Source: Alphaproteobacteria bacterium UBA1002 (GTDB lineage: Bacteria; Pseudomonadota; Alphaproteobacteria; Rickettsiales; UBA998). From it: 11,372 nucleotides of DNA. The stretch lies in the NCBI GenBank assembly GCA_002291845.1, contig DBAU01000096.1, forward strand, positions 1 through 11,372, given 5' to 3'. Each line of letters starts with the position of its first letter. The stretch's first letter is position 1. Shown one piece after another: positions 1 through 6,587 of the stretch. A model generated the notes under the pieces. It was not told the origin of the DNA. It worked only from the letters and a program-made list of their open reading frames with translations, and did no database searches. A program made the translations under genes and the position numbers.

Positions 1-1008
1 GACGCATCGGGCGTACGGGATGATGCGTTCGCTGAGGCCGGGGCCACGCTGACAGATAGCGCAGAAGATGCGCTGAATGCGGCGTCTATTGTGCTTTGCG
101 TCAGCGCCCCTACCCCAACACAGATCGAGCAGATGCCCATCGGCAGCGCCCTGGTTGGCATGCTCGCACCCTATGATAACCAGCCATTGATGACGCTTTG
201 TGCGGAAAAGCAGGTAGATGCGTTTGCATTGGAAATGCTTCCACGCATTTCCCGCGCGCAATCGATGGATGTGCTCTCCTCACAGAGCAACCTTGCGGGC
301 TACCGTGCCGTGATTGATGCTGTGGCCGCTTCTGCCAAGGCCATGCCGATGATGATGACTGCTGCTGGCACCGTGCCACCGGCTAAAGCACTGATCCTTG
401 GCGCAGGTGTCGCGGGGCTTCAGGCCATCGCTACCGCCAAGCGGCTCGGCGCGGTGGTTTCCGCGTTTGATGTAAGGCCCGCTGTGAAAGAGCAGGTACA
501 ATCGCTCGGCGCGACCTTTATCGAGGTGCCCGCAGAGGAATCTGGCGAGACCAGCGGTGGCTACGCAAAGGAAATGAGCGAAGAGTATAAGCGCAAGCAG
601 TCTGCCCTGATTGCCGAGACTATCACCAAGCAGGATATTGTGGTCACAACCGCTCTGATTCCTGGAAAAAAAGCGCCCGTTCTCATTACGCTGGAGATGG
701 TGGAGTCCATGAAGCCCGGCGCGGTGATTGTTGATCTCGCGGTAGCCTCTGGCGGTAATTGTCCGCTTAGCAAGCCGGATCAGATCGTGGAGCATCGCGG
801 CGTGAAAATTCTGGGCTACAGCAATATGCCTGCCCGCCTAGCCAGCGATGCCAGCGCCCTGTATGCCCGCAATCTGTATAATTTCATTGCAACCTTGATG
901 GTGAAGGATAAATCCCTTTCCGTGCAATGGGATGACGAGCTGATCCGGGGTACGCTGCTCACCCGCGAGGGACAGATCGTACATCCGCAATTTGCCAACG
1001 CCGCCTGA
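1..1008 (+). CDS. pntAA: NAD(P) transhydrogenase subunit alpha, part 1 (domain I), 5' truncated
   Basis: This is the NAD(H)-binding domain I of proton-translocating transhydrogenase, which passes hydride from NADH to NADP+ at the cytoplasmic face. The reading frame is open from base 1. A GTG at 91 lies inside conserved domain sequence and is not the start. By alignment from memory with R. rubrum domain I, about 45 N-terminal residues are missing. Visible signatures, numbered within the 335-residue fragment, are the nucleotide-site segment RAQSMDVLSSQ (85-95) and the Rossmann loop GAGVAG (134-139) followed by the acidic end of beta-2 in AFDVR. YSNMPARLASDASALYARN follows near the end. The TGA stop overlaps the Shine-Dalgarno of pntAB, so the two are probably translationally coupled. 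Family assignment is essentially certain. Separation of alpha into pntAA and pntAB is typical of alphaproteobacteria. Confidence 0.96.
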   Translation, partial: DASGVRDDAFAEAGATLTDSAEDALNAASIVLCVSAPTPTQIEQMPIGSALVGMLAPYDNQPLMTLCAEKQVDAFALEMLPRISRAQSMDVLSSQSNLAGYRAVIDAVAASAKAMPMMMTAAGTVPPAKALILGAGVAGLQAIATAKRLGAVVSAFDVRPAVKEQVQSLGATFIEVPAEESGETSGGYAKEMSEEYKRKQSALIAETITKQDIVVTTALIPGKKAPVLITLEMVESMKPGAVIVDLAVASGGNCPLSKPDQIVEHRGVKILGYSNMPARLASDASALYARNLYNFIATLMVKDKSLSVQWDDELIRGTLLTREGQIVHPQFANAA

Positions 1009-1018
1009 GGAGTCTCCT

Positions 1019-1423
1019 ATGGCTGATATTTCCCGCTTTTCTGAACAGGCCCAGCAACTCGCCCGCGAGGCCAATGCGCTGGCACAGAAGGCCATCGCCA
1101 TCCAACAGCAGGCGGAAGCCAGCCAGATGGTAGACCCGTTCGTATTCATGCTCACGGTGTTCGTGCTGGCCTGCTTTGTCGGCTACTACGTGGTGTGGAA
1201 GGTGACACCTGCCCTGCACACTCCGCTGATGAGCGTTACGAACGCCATCTCGGGTATTATCATTGTGGGAGCAATCATTGCCGTTGGCCCGGCTGAGGGT
1301 GGCCTTTCCACCATCATTGGCTTCCTTGCCGTTGCGATTGCCGCGGTAAATATTTTCGGCGGCTTTATGGTCACGCACCGCATGCTGTCGATGTATAAAA
1401 AACGTCCGAAAGCGGAGAAATAA
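1019..1423 (+). CDS. pntAB: NAD(P) transhydrogenase subunit alpha, part 2 (membrane domain IIa)
   Basis: This small subunit supplies the alpha-side helices of the proton channel. I chose the ATG at 1019 because GAGGAG (1007-1012) sits six bases upstream. The frame also opens at an earlier TTG (992), but that lies inside pntAA and has no ribosome site. The 134-residue product has an Ala/Gln-rich amphipathic N-terminal segment (about 5-35), likely a linker or coiled coil. Three hydrophobic helices follow at about 41-61, 70-90 and 96-117, containing the family motif FVGYYVVWKVTPALHTPL. The tail is short and basic (KKRPKAEK). Its length is close to the roughly 139 residues of R. rubrum PntAB. It lies directly between pntAA and pntB. 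Confidence 0.95.
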   Translation: MADISRFSEQAQQLAREANALAQKAIAIQQQAEASQMVDPFVFMLTVFVLACFVGYYVVWKVTPALHTPLMSVTNAISGIIIVGAIIAVGPAEGGLSTIIGFLAVAIAAVNIFGGFMVTHRMLSMYKKRPKAEK

Positions 1424-1424
1424 G

Positions 1425-2825
1425 ATGTCCGGCCTGCCTGCTTATCTCTATCTCGTCTCCGCGATTTTATTCATCCTCGCCCTCAAGGGCCTCTCCTCAC
1501 CGGAAACGGCACGACGGGGCAACCTGTATGGCATTGGCGGGATGGTATTGGCCATTCTCACCACGTTTACCCTGCCGATGATTGAAGGCTATGGCCTGAT
1601 CATGCTGGCTATTCTGATCGGCGGCGCGGTCGGGGCCTATATTGCCAAGCACATTGCCATGACGGCTATGCCCCAGCTGGTGGCGGCGTTTCATTCGCTG
1701 GTGGGACTGGCAGCGGTCTTTATTGCCATGGCTGCGCTTTGGGATCCGCAGAATTACGGCATTGGGCTGCCGGGTGAAATTAGCTTCGGTAGTCTGTTAG
1801 AGATGAGCCTCGGTGCAGTGATAGGGGCCATCACCTTTTCCGGCTCGGTCATTGCGTTTGCCAAGCTACAAGGCCTGATGTCTGGGAAGCCTATCCGCTT
1901 TGCTGGACAACATCTGGTCAATGCAGGGATTAGCGCCGCCATTTTACTGATGATTGTGGTGTTCTCTGGCAATGAATCACATGGCCTGTTTTTGCTGATG
2001 ACGGCCCTTGCCTTCCTGCTCGGCTTCCTGCTCATCATCCCCATCGGCGGCGCGGATATGCCGGTGGTGGTCTCCATGCTCAATTCCTATTCCGGCTGGG
2101 CGGCGGCAGGGATTGGCTTTACGCTCGGCAACCCTCTGCTCATCATCACGGGTGCACTGGTAGGGGCTTCGGGAGCCATCCTCAGTTATATCATGTGCAA
2201 AGCGATGAACCGCTCCATCATCAACGTGATTTTTGGCGGGTTTGGGGCAGAGGAAAGCAGCGCTACGGCAGAGGGTAGCGCGGATGATCGCCCGGTGAAA
2301 CCCGGCAATGCCGAAGATGCCGCCTACCTGATGAAGAACGCCACCTCCGTCATCATCGTGCCGGGCTATGGCATGGCGGTCAGTCAAGCACAGCATGCTG
2401 TCCGTGAACTAACTGAAACGCTGGAGCATTTAGGTATTCAGGTGCGTTTCGCCATCCATCCTGTTGCAGGCCGCATGCCGGGCCATATGAACGTGCTTCT
2501 GGCAGAAGCCAATGTACCCTATGACGCGGTATTTGAGCTGGAGGAAATCAATAATGATTTTGCCAAAACAGATGTAACCTATGTTATCGGCGCGAATGAT
2601 ATCACCAACCCTGCAGCAAAAACGGATCCGCAAAGCCCCATTTACGGGATGCCAGTGCTGGATGTTGCAGCATCCGGAACAGTCATTTTTGTCAAACGCG
2701 GTATGGCCGCAGGGTATGCCGGGATTCAGAACGAATTATTCTTTAATGATAACACCATGATGCTCTTTGGCGATGCCAAAGCCGTAACGGAGAATCTGGT
2801 AAAAGCGCTGAAGGGCGGGCATTGA
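1425..2825 (+). CDS. pntB: NAD(P) transhydrogenase subunit beta
   Basis: This 466-residue protein carries the beta-side membrane domain (about residues 1-275, many hydrophobic helices) and the NADP(H)-binding domain III (about 295-466). The complex uses the proton gradient to drive NADPH formation. His90 in AAFHSLVGLAAV and Asn220 in SMLNSYSGW correspond to the channel residues His91 and Asn222 of E. coli PntB. Domain III shows GYGMAVSQAQ (314-323), GRMPGHMNVLLAEA (349-362), IGANDITNPAA and KRGMAAGYAG (424-433). The usual KRS of that last NADP-phosphate loop reads KRG here, a mild variation. The ATG comes one base after the pntAB stop, with GGAG (1414-1417) seven bases upstream. No obvious intrinsic terminator with a T-tract follows on this strand. 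Confidence 0.97.
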   Translation: MSGLPAYLYLVSAILFILALKGLSSPETARRGNLYGIGGMVLAILTTFTLPMIEGYGLIMLAILIGGAVGAYIAKHIAMTAMPQLVAAFHSLVGLAAVFIAMAALWDPQNYGIGLPGEISFGSLLEMSLGAVIGAITFSGSVIAFAKLQGLMSGKPIRFAGQHLVNAGISAAILLMIVVFSGNESHGLFLLMTALAFLLGFLLIIPIGGADMPVVVSMLNSYSGWAAAGIGFTLGNPLLIITGALVGASGAILSYIMCKAMNRSIINVIFGGFGAEESSATAEGSADDRPVKPGNAEDAAYLMKNATSVIIVPGYGMAVSQAQHAVRELTETLEHLGIQVRFAIHPVAGRMPGHMNVLLAEANVPYDAVFELEEINNDFAKTDVTYVIGANDITNPAAKTDPQSPIYGMPVLDVAASGTVIFVKRGMAAGYAGIQNELFFNDNTMMLFGDAKAVTENLVKALKGGH

Positions 2826-2914
2826 TAGTCCTAATGGACAGATGTTTTTGCCTGGCCCGTGGGCCTCGCCCGTCTAAGTACATACTGAATTAAGCGCACG
2901 TAAGCGTAAGATAC

Positions 2915-2937
2915 AAAAAAGGCGGCCTGACGCCGCC
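2915..2937 (-). terminator. Intrinsic terminator of rpsU
   Basis: On the minus strand a GC-only stem, GGCGGC with loop GTCAG and GCCGCC (plus-strand arms 2921-2926 and 2932-2937), is followed directly by six T (A-tract 2915-2920 on the plus strand). It lies about 40 bases beyond the rpsU stop. The plus strand has no T-tract after the stem, so efficient termination of pntB by the same hairpin is doubtful. Confidence 0.85.
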
Positions 2938-2978
2938 CCTTTCATCCGGTTGTGGGACCGGGCCCTTACCCGAGGGTT

Positions 2979-3179
2979 CTACTCAAATTGTTCACGCTTG
3001 CGCTGGAGCTTGCGGAAACGGCGCTGAGCTTCCGCCAATTCACGCACGCGGCGCTCGGACGGTTTCTCGAAGTGACGGCGCATCTTCATTTCGCGGAAGA
3101 TTCCTTCACGCTGCATTTTCTTTTTGAGCGCGCGCAGGGCCTGATCGACATTGTTGTCGCGTACACTGACTTCAACCAC
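2979..3179 (-). CDS. rpsU: 30S ribosomal protein bS21
   Basis: Small-subunit protein S21, which binds near the 3' end of 16S rRNA and helps start translation. The product is 66 residues and very basic. It carries the family signature VSVRDNNVDQALRALKKKM and then REGIFREMKMRRHFEKPSERR. I chose the GTG at 3179 because a consensus AAGGAGGT (plus-strand 3187-3194) lies seven bases upstream, and starting there gives the normal MVEVSVRDN N-terminus. An in-frame ATG at 3203 would add eight residues encoded by the ribosome-binding site itself and is rejected. The gene converges with pntB and diverges from gapR, with its own promoter and terminator, so it appears monocistronic. Confidence 0.96.
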   Translation of the reverse strand: MVEVSVRDNNVDQALRALKKKMQREGIFREMKMRRHFEKPSERRVRELAEAQRRFRKLQRKREQFE

Positions 3180-3259
3180 GCAAGTTACCTCCTTTCGGGG
3201 CATCTGAAATTAAATGAAGAGGGACTTGTACGCCGTTTCCAGCGCCAAGGCAAGCCCAG

Positions 3260-3268
3260 ACTATACCA
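3260..3268 (-). promoter_or_regulatory. Candidate extended -10 promoter of rpsU
   Basis: On the minus strand TGGTATAGT matches the extended -10 pattern TGnTATAAT except at one base of the hexamer. No good -35 lies 17 bases upstream, which is usual for extended -10 promoters. Transcription would start near 3252, giving a leader of about 70 bases to the GTG start. This is inferred from sequence match only. Confidence 0.4.
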
Positions 3269-3303
3269 CATGGGGCACTACAAAGAAAAGTTCCTCATTC
3301 CCG

Positions 3304-3332
3304 TTGCCTTCCGGCCCATTCCAAATTATGAG
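3304..3332 (+). promoter_or_regulatory. Candidate promoter of gapR
   Basis: TTGCCT (3304-3309) and TATGAG (3327-3332) are separated by 17 bases. Each matches four of six consensus positions. The leader to the ATG would be about 60 bases. A promoter must lie in this divergent gap because rpsU points away, but the exact placement is weak. Confidence 0.25.
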
Positions 3333-3399
3333 AGATTTCCTTGTATTTTTGACGATATCACTCGCCTTTTGCGCGAATTAACACCGAAGGAGCACCCTT

Positions 3400-3681
3400 A
3401 TGGCCAATACTGTAGGTAATATCGCCGCTGAACAGCTGCGCAGCTACATTGAACGCATTGAACGGCTGGAAGAAGAAAAAAAGAGCATTGGCGATGATAT
3501 TCGCGATGTATTCGCGGAAGCCAAAGGCAATGGTTTTGATGTAAAAACTATGCGTCAGGTGCTTAAACTGCGCAAAATGGAAGCTGCCGATCGCCAGGAA
3601 CAGGAGCATATGCTGGATCTCTACCTCGTGGCACTGGGTATGGCCATTCCAGCCGCGGAAGACGAGATGGAGGCGGCGTAA
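3400..3681 (+). CDS. gapR: GapR family DNA-binding protein (DUF2312)
   Basis: A 93-residue nucleoid-associated protein. In Caulobacter, GapR is an essential or near-essential dimer/tetramer clamp that binds AT-rich, overtwisted DNA ahead of replication and transcription and stimulates topoisomerases. Here a long charged helix (about 9-40) contains EQLRSYIERIERLEEEKKSIGDD. It is followed by AEAKGNGFDVKTMRQVLKLRK (40-60) and a C-terminal helix with DLYLVALG (73-80), all hallmarks of the family. The ATG is preceded by GAAGGAG (3386-3392) at seven bases. The gene stands alone, divergent from rpsU and convergent with the FYDLN-acid gene. The family call is firm. Function is carried over from the Caulobacter protein. 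Confidence 0.93.
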   Translation: MANTVGNIAAEQLRSYIERIERLEEEKKSIGDDIRDVFAEAKGNGFDVKTMRQVLKLRKMEAADRQEQEHMLDLYLVALGMAIPAAEDEMEAA

Positions 3682-3703
3682 TTATCGATACGATACAGCC
3701 GCT

Positions 3704-3745
3704 TGAGGATGAGGAAGACGCTAGCGATCGTCTTCCTCATCCTCA
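3704..3745. repeat. 17-bp perfect inverted repeat between convergent genes
   Basis: Arms TGAGGATGAGGAAGACG (3704-3720) and CGTCTTCCTCATCCTCA (3729-3745) are exact complements around an eight-base loop, CTAGCGAT. The right arm is the last coding stretch of the minus-strand FYDLN-acid gene (its Glu/Asp tail). The stop codon of that gene is in the loop, and the left arm lies just past the gapR stop. Neither strand has a T-tract after the stem, so it is not a textbook intrinsic terminator. A two-way transcript end or 3' RNA-stability structure is the likely role. Confidence 0.8.
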
Positions 3746-4191
3746 TCAGGCTCTTCCTCCTCGTCGAGGGAATCGACCAAGGGCTCATCAACTTCGATTT
3801 CATCGATCAGCAGGTCGTCATCCACGTCATCGGAGTTTATGCGGTCTTCCTCTACTTCGCGGTCTCCCAACTCGCTAAGGGACTCGACATCCTCCTCCAT
3901 GTCATCGATTTCTTCGAGGTCACCAGCCACTTCATCTTCTACCTCGATATCGCCAAAAGCCTCGAGATCCATTTCTTCCTCGCCATCATGTACTGGCAAC
4001 TTCTTGACGGGTTTTTTGACAGGCTTCGCAGGTACTTTCACGGCGGTTGCTTTGCGAGGCTTCGCCGTTTCCTTTGGCGGCTGGTACACGGCGCCACATT
4101 TCGGGCAGACCGGGGGCGTTTTGTTCAAATCATAGAATTTCGCGCCGCAGGACGCACATTCTCTTTTTTCACCAAGTTTCGCGTTGGTCAC
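3721..4191 (-). CDS. FYDLN-acid family protein (TIGR02300/PF09538), function unknown
   Basis: A 156-residue protein of an alphaproteobacterial family with no established role. The N-terminus looks like a small zinc ribbon: CASC (12-15) and CPKC (29-32) flank the name-giving FYDLN (19-23), with GAxF and GAVY turns. A Lys/Pro/Ala-rich basic linker (about 40-65) follows, then a very acidic, probably disordered tail (about 71-156) ending in a Glu/Asp run. The start is GTG at 4191 with GGGAGG five bases upstream. No downstream ATG would keep the first cysteine pair, and MTNAKLGEKR resembles the N-termini of relatives. It is divergent from aroA-cmk, where relatives are often found. The basic-acidic layout suggests binding to nucleic acid or to a basic protein, but that is inference. 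Confidence 0.9.
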   Translation of the reverse strand: MTNAKLGEKRECASCGAKFYDLNKTPPVCPKCGAVYQPPKETAKPRKATAVKVPAKPVKKPVKKLPVHDGEEEMDLEAFGDIEVEDEVAGDLEEIDDMEEDVESLSELGDREVEEDRINSDDVDDDLLIDEIEVDEPLVDSLDEEEEPDEDEEDDR

Positions 4192-4244
4192 GCAAACCTC
4201 CCCTCATCGCTGTTTAGCCGTTACTGGAGCAAAACTCCTTCACC

Positions 4245-4276
4245 ATGTTACGCAGGAAGTGTTAATCAACTGTCAA
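4245..4276 (-). promoter_or_regulatory. Possible promoter of the FYDLN-acid gene
   Basis: The minus strand carries a perfect TTGACA (plus-strand 4271-4276). The nearest reasonable -10, TAACAT (plus-strand 4245-4250), is 20 bases away, longer than the usual 16-18. The -35 match is notable, but the pair is suboptimal and confidence is low. The 155-base gap 4192-4346 must also hold the aroA-cmk promoter, which I could not place convincingly. It contains no recognisable tRNA. Confidence 0.25.
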
Positions 4277-4346
4277 GCCTCCATCTGGACGTAGGGCGGA
4301 AGCACTGCTAAGAGGGACACGCGCTTGTTGAAAATCGGTAACATAC

Positions 4347-6407
4347 ATGAGCACACACGCCACCTCACCCACCCCGGCTATTTCTCGTAAAATCGCTGGT
4401 TTTCAGGGCAAAGCACGGGTCCCTGGGGATAAATCCGTTTCCCACCGCTCCCTGATGCTTGCCAGCCAGGTACTGGGAACCACGCATATTGAAGGATTAC
4501 TGGAGGGCGAGGATGTCCTGGCCACAGCCGCAGCGCTGCGGGCGCTGGGCGTGAGCGTGACCCGGCAGGGTGATGGCCGCTGGGAGGTTCAGGGCGTTGG
4601 CATTGGCGGCCTCAGTGAGCCGGCGCAGGTACTGGATATGGGCAACGCCGGCACCGGGGCACGACTAATGATGGGCTTGCTGGCGTCCCACCCCTTTCTG
4701 AGCGTCTTTACTGGTGATTCCAGCCTCAGCAAACGCCCCATGCAACGCGTCATTGGCCCACTGGAGATGATGGGCGCCACCTTCATGAGCCGCCATGGCG
4801 GACGCCTACCGCTGGCCATGCATGGCGCACAAACTGCTATACCCATTACCTACACACTGCCGGTGGCATCGGCGCAGGTAAAATCGGCCATTATGCTGGC
4901 GGCACTGAATACGCCTGGAACCACAACCGTTATTGAAAAGGAACCTACCCGAGACCATACGGAGCGGATGCTGCAGGCATTAGGCTATCGGGTGGATGTT
5001 CGCCAAGATGACGCGGGACACACACACATCTCGCTGGAGGGACAACAAGAACTCCCCTTTGCGCGGCGGCATTTGCGGGTTCCGGCGGACCCCTCCTCTG
5101 CAGCATTTCTGGCTGTCGCCGCCCTCATTACCCCGGGGGCAGATATTTTACTTGAAGAGGTCTGCATCAATCCGCTGCGTACGGGATTGTTCCTAACCCT
5201 GCAAGAGATGGGCGCCGATATCGCTTATGAGAACGAACGTATTGTGTCCGGCGAGCCCGTCGCTGACATGCGGGTACGCCATTCCATGCTTCGCGGCATC
5301 AATGTACCCGCCGGGCGTGCACCGTCGATGATTGATGAGTATCCCATTCTCTCTGTTGCCGCAGCCTACGCTGAGGGTGATACGGTGATGAATAACCTTG
5401 CCGAGCTTCGCGTCAAAGAGTCCGATCGGCTAGCCGCCATCGCCGCCGGACTGAGCGTCAATGGCGTAGAAGCAACGATTGAAGGTGATACGCTTTCTGT
5501 TAAAGGCGGCAGGGGTACGGTGAAAGGCGGCGGCACGGTCATCACCCATTTCGACCACCGCATTGCCATGAGCTTCTTGGTCATGGGCATGGGGTCTGAA
5601 CAGGCGGTGACGGTAGATGATACCCGCGCTATCGCCACCAGCTTCCCTGGCTTCCTGCTGCTGATGAACGGGCTTGGTGCCGACATGCAGATGCAGACCG
5701 CCACCTCAAAAGGCTTTGCCAGTGCGCGCGTGGCGATGCCCCGCCCAGTACGCGCTCCACGCCGCACTATTGCGGTCGATGGCCCGGCGGCATCGGGTAA
5801 GGGCACCCTCGCTCGCCGTCTGGCGGCCCATTATGGCTATGCGTATCTTGATACAGGGAGCTTGTACCGAGCCGTGGGCCTGCGCCTGATCTATGGCGAC
5901 CAGGATCCGACCGACCCGTTGGCCGCGGTGGAAGCCGCGCGCGCCATTACCGAATCCGATCTCGCCAATCCACGCCTACGGCAGGAGCGCATTGGCAAGG
6001 CAGCCTCCATCGTCTCCGCGATGCCAGACGTACGGGAGACCTTGCTAGAGTATCAGCGCACCTACGCCCGCCGCCCCGAAGGCGCCGTGCTGGACGGGCG
6101 CGATATCGGCACCGTAGTCTGCCCGGATGCAGACTTTAAGATTTTTATCACGGCCGATTTGGAAACCCGTGCCAAACGCCGCCACCGTGAGCTTTCCGGC
6201 GAAGGAATTGAAGTGGTTTATGAATCCGTTCTGCGCGACCTGAAAGAGCGTGACGAGCGGGATTCCAAGCGTGATGCCGCACCGCTGAAAGCCGCTGAGG
6301 AGGCATTGGTACTCGATACCACTGGGATGACAGCACAAGAAGCGTTTGAATTTGTTTTACGCCATATTGAAGGACAAGCCATGTTAGGTAAACAAACCGC
6401 TGTTTAA
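4347..6407 (+). CDS. aroA-cmk: Fused EPSP synthase / CMP kinase (AroA-Cmk)
   Basis: One 686-residue ORF joins two enzymes that are usually separate neighbours in alphaproteobacteria. Residues about 15-447 are EPSP synthase (shikimate-3-phosphate + PEP to EPSP), resembling the Agrobacterium CP4 (class II) type: VPGDKSVSHRS (25-35), GNAGTGARL (99-107), SAQVKSA (175-181), APSMIDEYPIL (325-335, catalytic-type Asp330), RVKESDR (355-361) and HFDHRIAMSFLVMG (401-414). Residues about 448-472 form a Pro/Arg/Ala linker. Residues 473-676 are cytidylate kinase, with P-loop GPAASGKGT (479-487), LDTGSLYRAV (501-510), LDGRDIGTVV (582-591) and an Arg-rich lid (RAKRRHREL). An internal ATG at 5736 lacks a ribosome site, so separate translation of the kinase looks unlikely. 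The site before the main ATG is itself weak. Both active sites look intact. A T7 run at 6424-6430 follows without a clear stem. Confidence 0.94.
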   Translation: MSTHATSPTPAISRKIAGFQGKARVPGDKSVSHRSLMLASQVLGTTHIEGLLEGEDVLATAAALRALGVSVTRQGDGRWEVQGVGIGGLSEPAQVLDMGNAGTGARLMMGLLASHPFLSVFTGDSSLSKRPMQRVIGPLEMMGATFMSRHGGRLPLAMHGAQTAIPITYTLPVASAQVKSAIMLAALNTPGTTTVIEKEPTRDHTERMLQALGYRVDVRQDDAGHTHISLEGQQELPFARRHLRVPADPSSAAFLAVAALITPGADILLEEVCINPLRTGLFLTLQEMGADIAYENERIVSGEPVADMRVRHSMLRGINVPAGRAPSMIDEYPILSVAAAYAEGDTVMNNLAELRVKESDRLAAIAAGLSVNGVEATIEGDTLSVKGGRGTVKGGGTVITHFDHRIAMSFLVMGMGSEQAVTVDDTRAIATSFPGFLLLMNGLGADMQMQTATSKGFASARVAMPRPVRAPRRTIAVDGPAASGKGTLARRLAAHYGYAYLDTGSLYRAVGLRLIYGDQDPTDPLAAVEAARAITESDLANPRLRQERIGKAASIVSAMPDVRETLLEYQRTYARRPEGAVLDGRDIGTVVCPDADFKIFITADLETRAKRRHRELSGEGIEVVYESVLRDLKERDERDSKRDAAPLKAAEEALVLDTTGMTAQEAFEFVLRHIEGQAMLGKQTAV

Positions 6408-6481
6408 TCTTTCACACTCATAATTTTTTTGCCGGACTACGACAAACCACCCCCTTTGCAATAAAAACCCCTCAGTTTTAC

Positions 6482-6509
6482 TTGATTTTTACAGTTTTCT
6501 GGCTATTAG
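6482..6509 (+). promoter_or_regulatory. Candidate promoter of rpsA
   Basis: TTGATT (6482-6487) and TATTAG (6504-6509) are spaced by 16 bases in an AT-rich stretch that stands out from its surroundings. Each matches four of six consensus positions. It would give a leader of about 70 bases. Location and base composition support a promoter here, but the exact hexamers are uncertain. Confidence 0.3.
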
Positions 6510-6557
6510 TGGCCCTCTTTATGTAAGCCCTGACCCTTGTGGCAGGCAGTAAAATAC

Positions 6558-6581
6558 GCCGGAAACCCCGGCCAGAAAGGA
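6558..6581 (+). promoter_or_regulatory. rpsA leader hairpin and ribosome-binding site
   Basis: GCCGG (6558-6562) and CCGGC (6568-6572) form a five-bp GC stem around AAACC. It ends one base before the ribosome-binding stretch AGAAAGGA (6574-6581), which is six bases from the ATG at 6588. The RBS decides the start: an in-frame upstream codon at 6537 would add 17 unconserved residues and has no such site. A hairpin abutting the RBS could serve S1 autoregulation, as known for E. coli rpsA, but that is inference. Confidence 0.45.
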
Positions 6582-6587
6582 AACTAC

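Noticed and set aside
2952..3419. A 155-codon plus-strand frame opposite rpsU
   Set aside because: It is antisense to the certain rpsU gene and runs over its promoter. The protein resembles no family I know.
4262..4276. CtrA-like site TTAA-N7-TCAA
   Set aside because: Only one half-site is exact. In an AT-richer gap this is expected by chance, and no second site supports it.
3703..4311. A 202-codon plus-strand frame opposite the FYDLN-acid gene
   Set aside because: It is the complement of the Glu/Asp-rich coding stretch, which yields a false hydrophobic protein. The minus-strand gene has two CxxC pairs and a good ribosome site.
4192..4346. Possible tRNA or small RNA gene in the divergent gap
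   Set aside because: No T-loop GTTCGA-like motif or cloverleaf arms can be formed. Only short stems such as GGAG-CAAAA-CTCC are present.
5736..6407. Separate internal start for cmk at ATG 5736
   Set aside because: No Shine-Dalgarno lies before it and there is no stop between the domains. One fused product is the simpler reading, although low internal initiation cannot be excluded.
6424..6430. T7 run after aroA-cmk as an intrinsic terminator
   Set aside because: No stem-loop of useful length directly precedes it, so I do not call a terminator.
6537..6587. Upstream extension of rpsA by 17 residues
   Set aside because: The extension covers the leader hairpin and ribosome site of the ATG at 6588 and has no conserved S1 sequence.
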